A stretch of DNA of 64,000 nucleotides from positions 372,001-436,000 of the forward strand of contig MU006241.1 in assembly GCA_010093685.1 (NCBI GenBank). Direction: 5' to 3'. The position numbers were made by a program, and so were the translations under genes. The DNA is from Ophiobolus disseminans. Lineage: Eukaryota > Ascomycota > Dothideomycetes > Pleosporales > Phaeosphaeriaceae. The stretch's first letter is position 1, and each line of letters starts with the position of its first letter. Below the pieces are notes generated by a model that saw only the letters and a list, made by a program, of their open reading frames with translations, was not told where the DNA came from and did no database searches. Shown here in pieces: positions 52,741-64,000 of this stretch.

Positions 52741-53218
52741 TTGGGAAGGATGTACTGCCGCCATATGGAAGGGTTTGACATTACCGCGAATACAGTCAAG
52801 ACCAACGCTACATTCGATGGAACATGGCTCGCCTTATGGGGCATGGTCGAGTCGGCGGTAGGTAAGCAATACACATCTACCTTCCACCATCATACTGTTA
52901 CATCACTAAAAACTTATAGCCGTCGTGATCGGTCTCTGCCCCTCCTTCGTCCTTCTCATCCGCACGACCCGGAAATCCGGCAAGAAGGCCTACAACAATG
53001 GTGGCTACCTCAAGCATGACGGAGCGAACTTCAATCTCCAGACTATTGGTGGTATATCGACACAAAGCCAAAATAAGAAATTATCGAGTGACAACATAGA
53101 CACGTTCTGGACTGAGGTGCATAGCAGCCAGGAAGAGCTTGCGGGAGAGCATAAGAAAGAAGGAATTCGTGTCTCGACGACGATGCAGCAGCCTGAAGGT
53201 CCTCGGACGTCGAATTGA
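52741..53218 (+). pseudogene. 3' fragment of a PTH11/rhodopsin-like integral membrane protein
   Basis: Two exons, 52741-52861 and 52920-53218, joined by a 58-nt intron (GTAAGC ... TTATAG). They encode only about 140 residues: NATFDGTWLALWGMVES followed after splicing by AVAVVIGLCPSFVLLIR, then a polar cytosolic tail ending GPRTSN. The pattern (Thr-Trp, LWxxVE, hydrophobic helix with CPSF, basic end) is that of the last extracellular loop and seventh helix of fungal PTH11-type or related seven-helix membrane proteins. The six preceding helices are not encoded upstream, so the gene is truncated. The surviving splice site and open frame suggest fairly recent decay. It could alternatively be a short expressed membrane protein. 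Confidence 0.55.
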
Positions 53219-53542
53219 CGAAGCAAGATACAATTGAGGTTCGCGCATGTCGTATGATGTCGCATACTGTACCAGGAGGGGTAAGCTTTCGTGATGAGAC
53301 CGTACACGCCTAGACAAAATTGAGATACAACTTTGCGGTACGAGAGCTGGGCAAAGATTACAATAGCATTGTGAGAACACGTTTTTTAGCAATAAGATAA
53401 TAAATCAGGAAAATACTTCCAAGGATAATGCTAACCCCTTCTAATGATTCCAACCATTAATGCAAGCGAGTGTTAAGATATAAATGCAACCGACCGTAAC
53501 TCTCATGCATCACCCTTCCTTACTCTATGTGAACAACCGTTC
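53219..53542. other. Convergent intergenic, 324 bp
   Basis: 3' ends of the membrane-protein fragment (plus) and the giant glycosyltransferase gene (minus) face each other. A/T-rich, with no element recognised. Confidence 0.4.
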
Positions 53543-56500
53543 CTAAAACCTCCTATCCACGTTGCCATACTCCGCAAGCTCCACCTCATTCAGATGGCTT
53601 CTCGCCCTCAAACTACTTCTCCCACTCTCCGGACTCGCCAAGCTCTGCCTCATCAAAACCGCCCGTCTCGAATCCATTTTCGGCGCAGCCTTCTCATTTC
53701 GGAATGCGGGATGATTGTCAATACCGCCATACCCACGATCCGGTTGTGCAGGCCTCTTCCCTCTCGCTATTTGCGAAGGTGGTGCGGCCTGGTTGCGTGA
53801 ATGCGCTTTGAGTGGGCGGGTGACTGGTGAGTTCGGCAAAGGCCAGGCGTCCACGCTCTTTTCAGATTGAGGATATTTGAGTGAGGACTCGGGAGTGTTG
53901 GCGTCGTATTCCCACTCCTCATGTTCCCAGATGGGGTCTGAGTATGTCGATGAACCCGAAGGCTGGTCAATGTACACCGATGAAAATGATGTTGCGTTCG
54001 AATAGTGCCTCGTAGCATACGGTCGTCGAGGGTGTTGCATCTTTTGCAGTTGAGGATCCAGGATATTGCTTGAAGCTGTATCGGCCTGCCGGGCTTCGGA
54101 TGTCCGGCCTCGTAGCGAGAGCATACGCGCAGGGTTTCTAGGTGGTGGGACACGCTTCTCCAGGCCAAGCATTTCGTTGCGTGCTTTGCCGATCCACAAC
54201 ATCTGTTCGTGTTCGCGAAGGTATCTCTCTCCCCCAAATGACTTCTGGACAATGGAACGTGCCATCATGCCGAGTTTGCGACGATGCTCGGTCTTTTCGT
54301 ACATACGGCGAGTGATGATCTCGACATCCTTCGGTGTAGGCTTGTGCGGTAGTATGGGCGCGGGTACACCCTTGTCGTCTGCATATTGTGCCCACTCATC
54401 GAGCATAGCCAACATATTGATCTGCGCTCGGGCTAAACCGTAAGCATCATTAGGTGCAACAACTTCACTGTAGCGCTTGCCATCATCAGGATCGGTCAAA
54501 ACGCGCAGTGAAGCTCCAACATCGGTGCATACCACGGGCGCGCCGGTCAACGCTGCTTCGCCAAGGGCGAGTGGCAAACCCTCCGACACTGACGAGTTGA
54601 GGAAGAGCCAACTGTTTGCCAAGACCATAGCTGGGTCAGCAGTACCTCTCAGTGCGACACTTGCTCCTAACCCTTTGCAGGCAAGAATCTCCTGACATTC
54701 CGAGGAATACACTGGCGACTTGTTGAGTGCACCGTAGATGTCGAGCTTGTAGTCTTTGAAGCCCCACTCGTTGGATATGATGTCCGCCGCTAGCAGTGCT
54801 GTCTTGATGTCCTTCGCAAACCATACATGGGAAAGCATAGTGACCGTGGGTGTCTTGGTCTTGATTTCCGTGACCGGTGAAAACTTTTGCATATCAGTGA
54901 TACCATTGACAATGGGGTCAACCTTTCGCTTGAAAACATTGCGGTGGGTCAGTTGGCCTTTAGAGCTGCCAATCTCTACTTCCCAGCCGGGGTTAAAAAA
55001 GTCTGCAATGTACCGTTAGCTCAGTTCAGTCATGACGAAGATGTTCAATTTTACCTGCACATGGGAGGATCTGATCGGCGTGATGCAGAATGAGACATGA
55101 TGTCAACTTCATCAAACCAAGAAGTGAATTCCGGATGAATGGTGGTAGGGTGCACATCGCCGAGGAGAGGTATAGATTGGTTTCTCGCCATGAGATTGCG
55201 TGGTCCCAAATTTGGAGCGTGCAATTGCGCTTGAGCTTACACACGATACCGTACGAAGCTGAGACGCTGTGATGAGATGCTTGGAATACAGTCGGAATCT
55301 TTTCTGGTATCGGAATTGAGAAGATGAAGAGGTCTGTGAACGTGAGCTAAGTCTTCGAATCATGTATGGCGATCACTTACACCTAAACCACAGCTCGAGT
55401 GCCGTATCGAAGTGCCCCAGTGTCGGCAACTCCGTGCGAAACCATTCAGATGGGGGCTGCGCATTAGGCATATCTTCTGCCAGCCACAACTTCCTCCACG
55501 TGTCCTTCACAATATCGCTCGTCCACACCTCTTTCCAGTGGCGAGAGTCTTGGAAGTATGTGTTAAGATTGACTAATGCGCGTGTAGCTTGCTTGACATC
55601 TGCCGATGTCATGTTGATAGCTCGGGCACCTTGTACGAGAGCGGTCAGTGTGGGAATGAAGTTTATCTTGATGTCGGTGATGGTAGCTTCCTTGACTAGG
55701 TGGTCGACTTCGCTGTCCAACTTATTGGTAAACATGCCGTGACTTGGGTGCATGAAGTCGAGACCCCATAGAGGAATGACCTTTAGCGACTCGACATTCT
55801 CCTCGGTTTGATGCTTCGGCAGACCAAAGTCATTGGCTGACTCAACAACCATATGCCACTTAATGGTGCGCAAGTTGTTAATGAGATCGCGACGGCACGC
55901 AGATACTCCACCACCTTCATTGGGCCAAGTACCTGTATCGACGGCTATAACATGGAGGTTGCGATCAGTGTCGCGCTGCAGCGCCTTTGTTCGCGTGAAG
56001 ATCACGGCATCGCCACCCTGTCCAAAGCTGAAGAGATCACTGATCCGGATTGCGAGAGGCGTCCATGCGCTTATATCACTAGTCAGATCAGAGCTTGCCA
56101 TGATGGCATCGGCATGCAATGCGAGATAGTCTTCGGCCTTCATCAAGCTTCCCCTGTCACGACGTCTCCAATATGGGCGTAGTAATGCCTCTTTGCGGAT
56201 GAGCTCCTCGTCGACCCATCGGATGACAACACCGTCCAGATCATTCCGCTTCTTCCAAGCTTTCCATAATTGCGATCGTGCTCTTGACGTTGAGATTTCT
56301 TGCTGCTTGATGTTGTTCCGGAACAGTCGGCTTAAAAAACTTGACGTGGGTGCTTTGAATGCCAGCAACGGATTCTCGTCGGTGAATGTGCAGCGGGTAG
56401 GCTTCTTCAGGACGCCGAGCCAATCGTGGCGAATCATATCCGGAGTCTCCACTGACTCGCCATTGAGCTTGGTGGTGATTGTTGGGTGAAACTTGTGGTC

Positions 56501-59500
56501 ATATAGCCAAGAACATTCGTATACATCAGCACCTTGGACAAAGGTTGCTTCGTGGACGCGGGGTGTTGGTATCCAGCGCTCCATTTTCTCCGCGTGGCGG
56601 ACTGGAGGCGCACACCAACTCACGTTGGCTGACATGTGGGGCAGGACGAACTCAGCACGCAGCAGTTCATCATCGTATTTTGCATTCTTCCGGTAGTGAT
56701 ACTTGAACCGTACCAGATTTCCATGGCTGATGTAGCTTCCAGACTCAAGATGGCCTTTGTGATTGTATTGTACTTTTGCTCCCTCGTCATCGCCAGAGAT
56801 GCAATTCCTGCTTATTGGAATTCTGGTACTCTTGACTTTTGAGAGCTTGATGATCCGTGTGAAGTGCTTGGCTGCATACTCATAGGTATACTCGTTGGTG
56901 ATCTTGGCGTTTTTGTATTCCTGGCGGAAGATGACTCGCATGTTTTTGTCGTACTGGGTAACCCTCGTGTGGCCCCAAGTAGGTTCTTGTTGCAGGGCGC
57001 CCTGATAGAAAACTAGCTTGAAGCTACCGTTGTCGAGTGGATGGACGAAAGCAGTCTCCGTATCCCCATAACTCCGTATCACCACATGGTCTTTCTTTTG
57101 GATGATAAGACTACCCTTCACGGTTCCCGCAAGACCGGCGATGTCTTTACGGTGATGGTAAAGGAAGAACGGAAGGGCGACAGACATGGCAGCTCGGCTG
57201 TAGATCCACAACCCGGTGAGGATGACTGTCACTGGCTTAGCAACAATCCGCGGCGTGCGTATCAAAGCTCCATTGAGTTCTCGCTGAAACTCCGGGTCTG
57301 CCATGCACGCCAGGACGAAGAACTTGACCCAAGTACCAATCGAGTGATACAAGTATGCAAGCGGCAATCGCACATAGGCGGTAAAAATGCTAAGCAAGGA
57401 AATCGCCGAGCGATTCAGTACAGGGTGGTAAGATCTTTGGATATCGGCAGTCAGTTGCCGGTACTCTCTCTCATTCAAGGCCTGATCGCCACGGTACTGG
57501 AAGTAGTTGTACTTGTTGACAGCCAGATAGGCACCAAGATCGTACCGCGCAACCCTAGAGAGAATGGTGCAAGAATCCTCCGCGGGAATATTGCTATTGA
57601 TCCACGACATCTCCATGTTGGTGAAAGAGCCACGAGCGCCAAGACACCTTCGAAGGAAAAGGCGACGAATCTCTAGTGGCAATGTATCCCACTGCGTCTC
57701 ACTGTCATACCCTAGGCACAAATTGCGCAACAGCTCTCGACGACAAGCACTTTCAAAAGCAACAGCCTCCTCGCCTAGAAGTAGCGTCGGCATCGAACGC
57801 TTCGCACACTCGGAGACTGGGTACATCTGATCGCTCAAGGGTCTACATGCTAGCATGGATTCTGTAACTTCAGCCTGATGAGGAGGCATTCCAAACATTG
57901 TTTCCGAGCAGGCATGTAGAAGGGTTTCCGCAATGGTCCTACAATTACTGCTGACGTTGACCTGATGAGGTGTGGATTGTCTGGAATCCGAAGCAACATA
58001 GAGGTTCAGACGTCCATTGGAAAATTCGGAAATCGCACGGAGATCGGCATCTGTTTCCGCAACGGAGTAAAGCGGAACGATGAAAACCCTGATCAGATCA
58101 TTTTTCCATGCCAAGACGATCCTCTGTACCAAGAAAGGCATAGTAGGGAAAGCTTGTGACGCCAGATGAGAGAGGTTTTCATGAGTACACGAGAGTAGCA
58201 TCGCAGTAATCTGGTCCCCAGGGTGTCCAGTTGGAAGGATGCGGAAGCGATCTTCTTTTGGTGCAGCCTTGAGCTTATCGCAAAATGCCTGGAGTTCACT
58301 TTGACTGAATTCCGCGTCGGTACCAGCACCGGTGTATGCACGATATCGTTCGTCGCTTGACCAGTGGATTCTAACTTGAGAAGATAGGCCTTCAATGTTC
58401 ACCGACTCAGTGGAGTCAAAGGGCCGTCGTCTTCGCTTAAATTTACTCAAAGTCTCAGACGCCCACATACGAACATCGAAAGCCTCTGGTAATCCAAGTT
58501 TGGCGGTTCTGAATGAAAGTAGAGCGGCCGTCCAAGTCGTCGCGGCCAGAGCAATGACCTTGCTGTAGAGGAACTCATGCGGCATGACTTGAATGAGAAT
58601 ATTACCCAGGACGAGCCCTACCACAACGGCCGCGAGAAGGGGCATGAGTGCATGCGGCCCGGAGAAGATCTTGTTGTACTGATACAGTAACAGACCGCTG
58701 TATGCACCCATGTAAGCGAGGAACATGATCAGCCCCGTGCCAGTGCCATCGAATATCCATATGAGCGCAGCACAAAGTGCTAATGCCCATACATGTACGC
58801 CCAGAAAGCGACATAGCGTGTTGAAGTAGAGACGGCGTCGAAATTTCAGGTCGTTTGCCTTCGCCTTCTTGATCTGAGGTATGTCCTCAATAGATATGGG
58901 CGACATCTGCTCGGAGAGAGTGTGAAGATGTTGAGCTTTGTAATCGAGAAGTACAGCCCCAATCAGATAGTATGCAAGGCCGAAGCCGACGGCCAAGCGG
59001 AGTGTTGTGTTCATGTCTTTGCTTGTGATGAAGCCAATAAGCTCACCACCATTCACTAAATCGATCCAGCGGTCCATGAGGGCTACAAGGAAGTAAAGGA
59101 CACCGCAATAGATCTCATCACCGGCGTTGCGCCAGTGTATGAATGAGTTATGTAGTTTGATGCCCTTTTGCGACTGTTGCATGCTCTCCAGCGCGACCTG
59201 CGTCTCAAGATTCCATGTAGAGCTGTAAGGAATGGGCCGCTTGGTTTCCGTAATGCGGCAATACCAGTCGAGTAGAAAGAGCGTCGATTCCCAGCACTCT
59301 GCGAGTCGCTTGACGAACGCATCCTCAGTGTGTTTCTGCCAGAAATGACGCTGGGTTTCCTTGATGACAGCATCGTAAAGATCCTTGCGACAAAGGGCGA
59401 GAATAGCTGGCTCGCTCAGACCGTGGAATGCTTCTGGTTCTCCAAATGACATCTCAGAAGAGGGTGCAGTAGTATCGCTGACAGCGACTGATACTCTCGG

Positions 59501-62500
59501 TCCCTTGCTTAGTCGTTTCGCTAAATAGCGTCAGCAAGTATTTCCAGCTGTCGCGATGTGGGATGAAGAACATACATTTTGCCGGAGGCGCGCTTTTTGC
59601 TTGCTCATGCTGATTATACCTCTTCGTGTACCACTCCTTGATATCGACGTCGTTTAGTGTTTTGATGTTGTGATACCACGTTACCCATTGGGTAGCCACA
59701 CGTCTTGTGCCTAGGATGAGGAAACAGACGAACACATACAGGACGCTAGGATAAATGTAGATGTCGTAGTGTTTCCCGTTGAAGTTGAAGATGGTCAAAA
59801 GCGGGGAGATAGTCAATGTTGGCACTACCATGATTATAATCCGTCGTCCGTTCAAAAAGCTAGAGCCGGGAATCTGATAGGTCGAAAGCACGGCCAGTAC
59901 CGTGAGGTACGCGGTCAGCCCGAAAAGATACAGGGCAAAAACGATTGCCAAATCCACAGTTTCAACGGCAGCTATCACGATGAAGCCTAATAGACAACCT
60001 GCGAGGGTGAAAGCTAAGCCGCCTATCAAGCGTGTCAAGACGAACATATTCGCCGCAGAGAAGGCCATAGATATGAGGTAGTACGTGCCACCAATGGAGA
60101 TCCAGGTTCCAATGGCTCCAGAAAGAATCAGGGAACACATTAGTGCCAGCGTTGCATACTTCTGCTGCCCGTATGACATGGCCGTGCTAAGGTAGAGACC
60201 ATGTCCAGTCGTTGACAAGAGGACGATATCTAGATATGTTAGCACACACAGTGAGCATTCTAGAGCATCGTCAGCTTACCGACAAGGGCCGGGATAGCGA
60301 AAACACTGAGGAAGGTGAACCGGCGGAAGGCCGGCATGACAGAGGCCTTTTGATTCGGATCGATATCGGTTTGAGCAGCTGCGTACGCAGATGCAAACGA
60401 AGGCGCGTTGAACACCCACATAGGTGGTTGATGTTCTGTTTGGTTGTAGTGGTCTCTGTGCTTTTTGGAGAGAAGCATTCCAATATCGCTGGGCTTGATG
60501 TCGAAATATGCCTCACAGCGAGATCCCAAGGCAAAGAGTTCAGCAAACGCCGCGCTTTGATCTGTGTACTGATTGAACAAAGGGTTTCTGTCCGATACCT
60601 CGATGTACACCTCTTCAAAGCCGGCTTTCCTCGCTGCACAAAAGATGCAGAATAGCACGAAGTCAGCAACTGAGTCCACATTGCCTCTACTCGTCAAATT
60701 TTCGATAGCGCTAGTGATCGCGTCCAATTTGTCATGGTCTCGCCACCACAAGATGTCCTGGAAAGTTTCGTATACATGCCTGAATAGTGCAAGAGCGTCG
60801 TGTCGATCCAGAGTCGGTAGCTGGCATAACCGATACCATTTGAGCTTGTAGTTCACTAGTTGCTCATCTGTGATTGTACCGCTGATGTAGTCCATGTTGC
60901 TGAACTTCTTGAACTGTTCGTAAGTCGGTATTTCGATGAGTAACTCCTCGCATTGCGAACTAAGGGAAGAAAGCAATGGACACTGCTTGTCCCGTTCGGA
61001 GTATCGGAGGTGTTGTAGAAACAGAAGAAGATCCGTTGAAGAAAGCAGGTGAAGATCTTGATCGAAGCGTTCGGGTAGCCCTATTGAAGGGTGCAGATGG
61101 GGTTGAAATTGACGCAATCCGTATTCCACCTGGAAACACTGGTATCTTGAGAAACCTGTCCGGCTCAAATGTGTGTGGAGCAGCACGCCCGTGAGATCCT
61201 GAACCGATTTGGAGGCGTACATGATTACTGACGCTGTCCTCGGCTCAACTTCCCACACCGCCCAAAGTTGCCCTCCGCTCGGCGTGTGGAAGCCAGAGTC
61301 GAGTCCTGAGTAGACCTGCAGCTGATACGGATCATCCGCTTCATCTGTTGTTGCTGCCAGTGCTTCTCCGAGCTTTCGAATGGCTTCCCTCGACCCAGGA
61401 ATCAGGTCGAGCAGAGGGCTGCTCCCCTGAGAGTAACTGTCAAGAAGGTCCGCGGTAGCATGCAATTGCTTTGTAGGAACTCTGCTGAGCAGCTTCAACC
61501 CTCTCAGCCGCCTTTGCGACCTTATGACATGGTCGAAGTCTGCCTTAGATGCGTTCAATCCGATGGGGAAACAGCCCAAAGACGCGTATGATGTTCCATT
61601 GAATGAGCACGATAAAGGATTTTCAGTGCCCTTCTGTAGTGCCAAAGTCCAGTCCAAGCCAGAGGAGGATGGCGATGATGGGGCCAGAGTAAGCAGAGCT
61701 CCATTTTCGTCTATCTCAGGGTACTGAACGGTGAGAGTCGATGTACTCGATGCATCATCATCGCTGAGCTCAGAGCCGTCTAGACCTGCAAGAGTCTCGC
61801 CAAGAAGAGGAAAAATATCTTGCAACGGAAGATAGTCGTCGATGATGCTTGAGAAGTCAGAAGATAGCTGGCGATATGTTAGATTTGAGTTTGGTCATAC
61901 AGGAGGTTGGGCAACTTACAGTCCGAGTGGTGCGGTACTTGTCGTGCACATTCATGACTCTTCTTGTCTTCAGCCACTGAAAGGCAGCCAGTGGTTCTTG
62001 ACATGACCGAATTTCGTAGATGCTAGTTAAAGCCCTGAGGCGCGTAAAGTACGGTACTGCTCCATGATAGTTGCACCACATGTGCGCTCTCCTTACCACA
62101 GCGTGCGAGAGATCAACCTCGTCGTCGATAGTGTCCCACATCATGGTGATGAATGGCCGCTGGCATGCTTGTGACACAAACGCCTTTGTTGTAGTCTTCA
62201 TCTTTTCCATCTCAAAATAGTCGCGTCGCTCTCCGTTTGTCATGATCGCGCCGTTGCGGACTATCATGCCAGAGAACAGTCCTATCTCCAGCTTCTCCAC
62301 GTCTTCAAGAAAGTCCGGCGGTCCCACCTCAAGATATACGTCTAGACCATGAGCTGCAAGAAGTTTTGCGACGCCGTTCAGGAGTTCTGTCGAGATGCGT
62401 TCGCGCCAGCCCGCGATGAGGACACCTGTGAAATACCTTCGCTGGTTCGGTTGTCGCAAGGCTTGTTGTGCAATCTTCGAGATGACATACACGACCCGCG

Positions 62501-63062
62501 ATAGATCGAGTTCGGTGCTGACAGTCATAGTGCTCAGGATCCGAAGAAGATCTAGTCTGGCAATGATGTTTGGTCCCAATGGAATCTTGTCATTGTTGAC
62601 TGCGTCCAGAATACCCGGTTCGCCATAATCGAGAACAACAGCATCCCATTGCGACAATATCTCGACCTCCTCTTCAGTAGCTGGGCTACTGACCATGCCT
62701 AGGTAGACGCCGAACGAGGAAGGCTTTGTTGGAAGCACATGCTTCTTGCAGGATTCGTGCGCGCTTCGCGAGAGGAGGTGAATACGTTCTTGGACAGGCA
62801 GTGGCAGTGCGTGCACGTCATGAGTGACCTGGAAGCGTATGCATCGTAAGCAAGGTGTTCGATGACTGGTATTGACACTTACACTGAGAAGTTCGCGAAG
62901 AGACCGGTATGAGTACCACAAACACGCAAGTGTTCCCACAGCAATACTCACACCCACAATGACTACAAGCACCCACTCCCACCAGTAGTCGAAAGATGGT
63001 GAGCCATGCGGGAAGGCCACAATCCCGAGGAATTTCGGCTCCAACAAACCCTTTTGGACCAT
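53543..63062 (-). CDS. Giant multi-membrane PelF-like glycosyltransferase (Gt4c-like)
   Basis: Seven exons: 63062-62883, 62828-61920, 61867-60280, 60229-59576, 59520-55381, 55333-55055 and 55002-53543, with introns of 47-55 nt; about 3,069 residues. A membrane helix lies near residues 28-55. Then comes a possible TIM-barrel-like region (SSFGVYLGMVSS, WDAVVLDYGEPG), a cytosolic part, a block of about eight helices (895-1060), two more membrane blocks in exon 5, and a C-terminal PelF/DUF3492-GT4 module. This module starts near residue 2308 (VDTGTWPNEGGGVS), continues across exon 6 (SASYGIVCKLKR, ISWRETNLYLSS) and ends with the nucleotide-sugar site (SEGLPLALGEAALTGAPVVC). PelF enzymes polymerise amino-sugar exopolysaccharide; the fungal counterpart I recall is Gt4c of the galactosaminogalactan cluster. 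A Pro/Ser-rich tail follows. The extreme 5' end is uncertain. Confidence 0.85.
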
Positions 63063-63423
63063 AATAGCAGCCCAGTGTCGGTTGCAACTAAGCACGACCA
63101 GGCGCCAACAATAGCCTCAGAGAAATCCGAAAGAATGCAAGGCAGTCCGAGTACACGGAAACTGGTGTGTAACAGTGAACCATACGACAGGCAAACAGCC
63201 GGGTCAGAGAGCATATGGGACGGAATCAATGAAGCGTTTCATGGCAACAGCTGTAAAGGCTGGTTTCAAAAAAAATCTTGCAGATGAATACCACCAGAAG
63301 ACCTAGTCTTACGGAGGACTATAGCCAGTATAAGGGCATGCTTCTCGGTTACAGATAGCTTGCTTAAAGCCGAGGGAAGCACGAAATTTACTTCAGCGTA
63401 TTTAAATCATGCGTGTTAGCCAC

Positions 63424-63777
63424 TTACTGATCTGCGAATTGCGTTAGCACACATGGTGTAAAAGCCGGGGCAGAAGGGTCCATGGCCGCAGGGTCATCCT
63501 TCGGCAGCAGCAGAAGCGCAGTCGTCTTTCCAGAAGCATGGATTACGATCTTGGCTATCAGAAAGGGTAGGACAGCGGCAATGATCAGCGAGCATCTTGC
63601 ACGCAGAACGCCATTCGGCCGGACTGTGTCAGGCACGATGCCCAGTGAGCAGACGGCGCGTGGAGGCCAGTCCCATCTATCCCGAACAGTGAGCAACGAG
63701 TGCGGGGGCCCTGGGACGGGCGTCATATAGATCTGAGCGATGAGGTGAGGTCTGGGAACGAGGTGGCGCGAAGACAT
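63424..63777 (-). CDS. Possible first exon of the giant glycosyltransferase gene
   Basis: ORF beginning MSSRHLVPRP with a hydrophobic helix (SLIIAAVLPFLIAKIVIHA) and ending at a perfect donor (CA|GTAAGTGG, boundary at 63433/63432). Splicing to an acceptor CTTAG near 63,090 would join it in frame to CNRHWAAIMVQKG, just upstream of the Met used for the main model. That intron would be about 340 nt, far longer than the others, so further exons or a separate gene are possible. Confidence 0.35.
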   Translation of the reverse strand: MSSRHLVPRPHLIAQIYMTPVPGPPHSLLTVRDRWDWPPRAVCSLGIVPDTVRPNGVLRARCSLIIAAVLPFLIAKIVIHASGKTTALLLLPKDDPAAMDPSAPAFTPCVLTQFADQ

Positions 63778-64000
63778 GCTGCGAGTGGTGGAGCGAAGAC
63801 GACGCGTTGGAGGCTGAATGACAGGCTTCGGCTAGCGCTTGGCCCATGCTCGCACATCATCGCCGGTTTAACTCCTTCCCCCGGCATCGCTCTTTAGCCT
63901 GACCGTCCAAAACCTCATCGTTAATATCAACCTCATCTATTGCGGCAGCTCTCGCACCTTTGTCTCCGACGCCAATGCGATGCAATGCACCTAGTGCAGA
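63778..64000. other. Right edge, no gene seen
   Basis: The last 223 bp, together with 63063-63423, show no supported coding region other than the possible exon above. Probably the promoter area of the glycosyltransferase gene. Confidence 0.4.

Noticed and set aside
57041..57676. 211-residue plus-strand ORF inside the giant glycosyltransferase gene
   Set aside because: Antisense to exon 5, whose frame is continuous over 4.1 kb; composition is not protein-like.
1..64000. CRISPR arrays, insertion sequences, intact retrotransposons or viral genes
   Set aside because: No regularly spaced repeats, long terminal repeats, transposase or reverse-transcriptase motifs were found on reading both strands.

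Overview
The window is nuclear DNA of a filamentous ascomycete (Pezizomycotina; a Dothideomycete is my best guess from the gene repertoire, but the sequence alone does not settle the class). It shows genes interrupted by 45-125 nt introns with GTAAGT-like donors, CTAAC/CTAAT branch sites and AG acceptors. It also carries fungus-only families (HET domain, CYSTM, DUF3292, AA9 LPMO, hybrid histidine kinase, PTH11-like membrane protein) and an intron-containing nuclear-type tRNA-Tyr. No bacterial operon structure, CRISPR array or intact transposon is visible.

Layout. 0-12 kb: the 3' part of a secreted GH31 alpha-glucosidase, a glycine-zipper protein, a BTB protein, a DUF3292 membrane protein, the spliceosome-associated CTNNBL1 homologue and a six-exon AA9 polysaccharide monooxygenase. 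12-19 kb: three minus-strand genes for an APC-type permease, a GFA-fold protein lacking the usual catalytic-zinc cysteines, and a flavin monooxygenase. 19-29 kb: a large PPxY/low-complexity protein, a HET-domain protein, a GH43 enzyme and an unrecognised four-exon gene. 29-34 kb: a protein-kinase-like (APH) gene with a tandem 21-residue repeat that is broken by a TAG and a frameshift, tRNA-Tyr, and a thymine/uracil DNA glycosylase. 34-43 kb: a CYSTM mini-protein, a WW-domain protein and a hybrid histidine kinase. 43-50 kb: three F-box/2EXR-like genes. Two carry in-frame TGA codons (one also a frameshift), and the third appears to carry a compensated frameshift. 50-53 kb: a berberine-bridge-type flavin oxidase and the 3' remnant of a PTH11-like membrane protein.

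53.5-63 kb holds the most striking gene: a seven-exon minus-strand gene of about 3,070 codons. It encodes several multi-membrane blocks followed by a PelF-like (DUF3492/GT4) glycosyltransferase. This is the architecture I associate with the Gt4c-type enzyme of galactosaminogalactan exopolysaccharide synthesis; its partner genes, if clustered, would lie beyond the right edge.

Gene models were spliced by hand. Exon coordinates are given where frame, splice signals and protein continuity agree. Intergenic stretches longer than about 300 bp are listed with what was seen in them.
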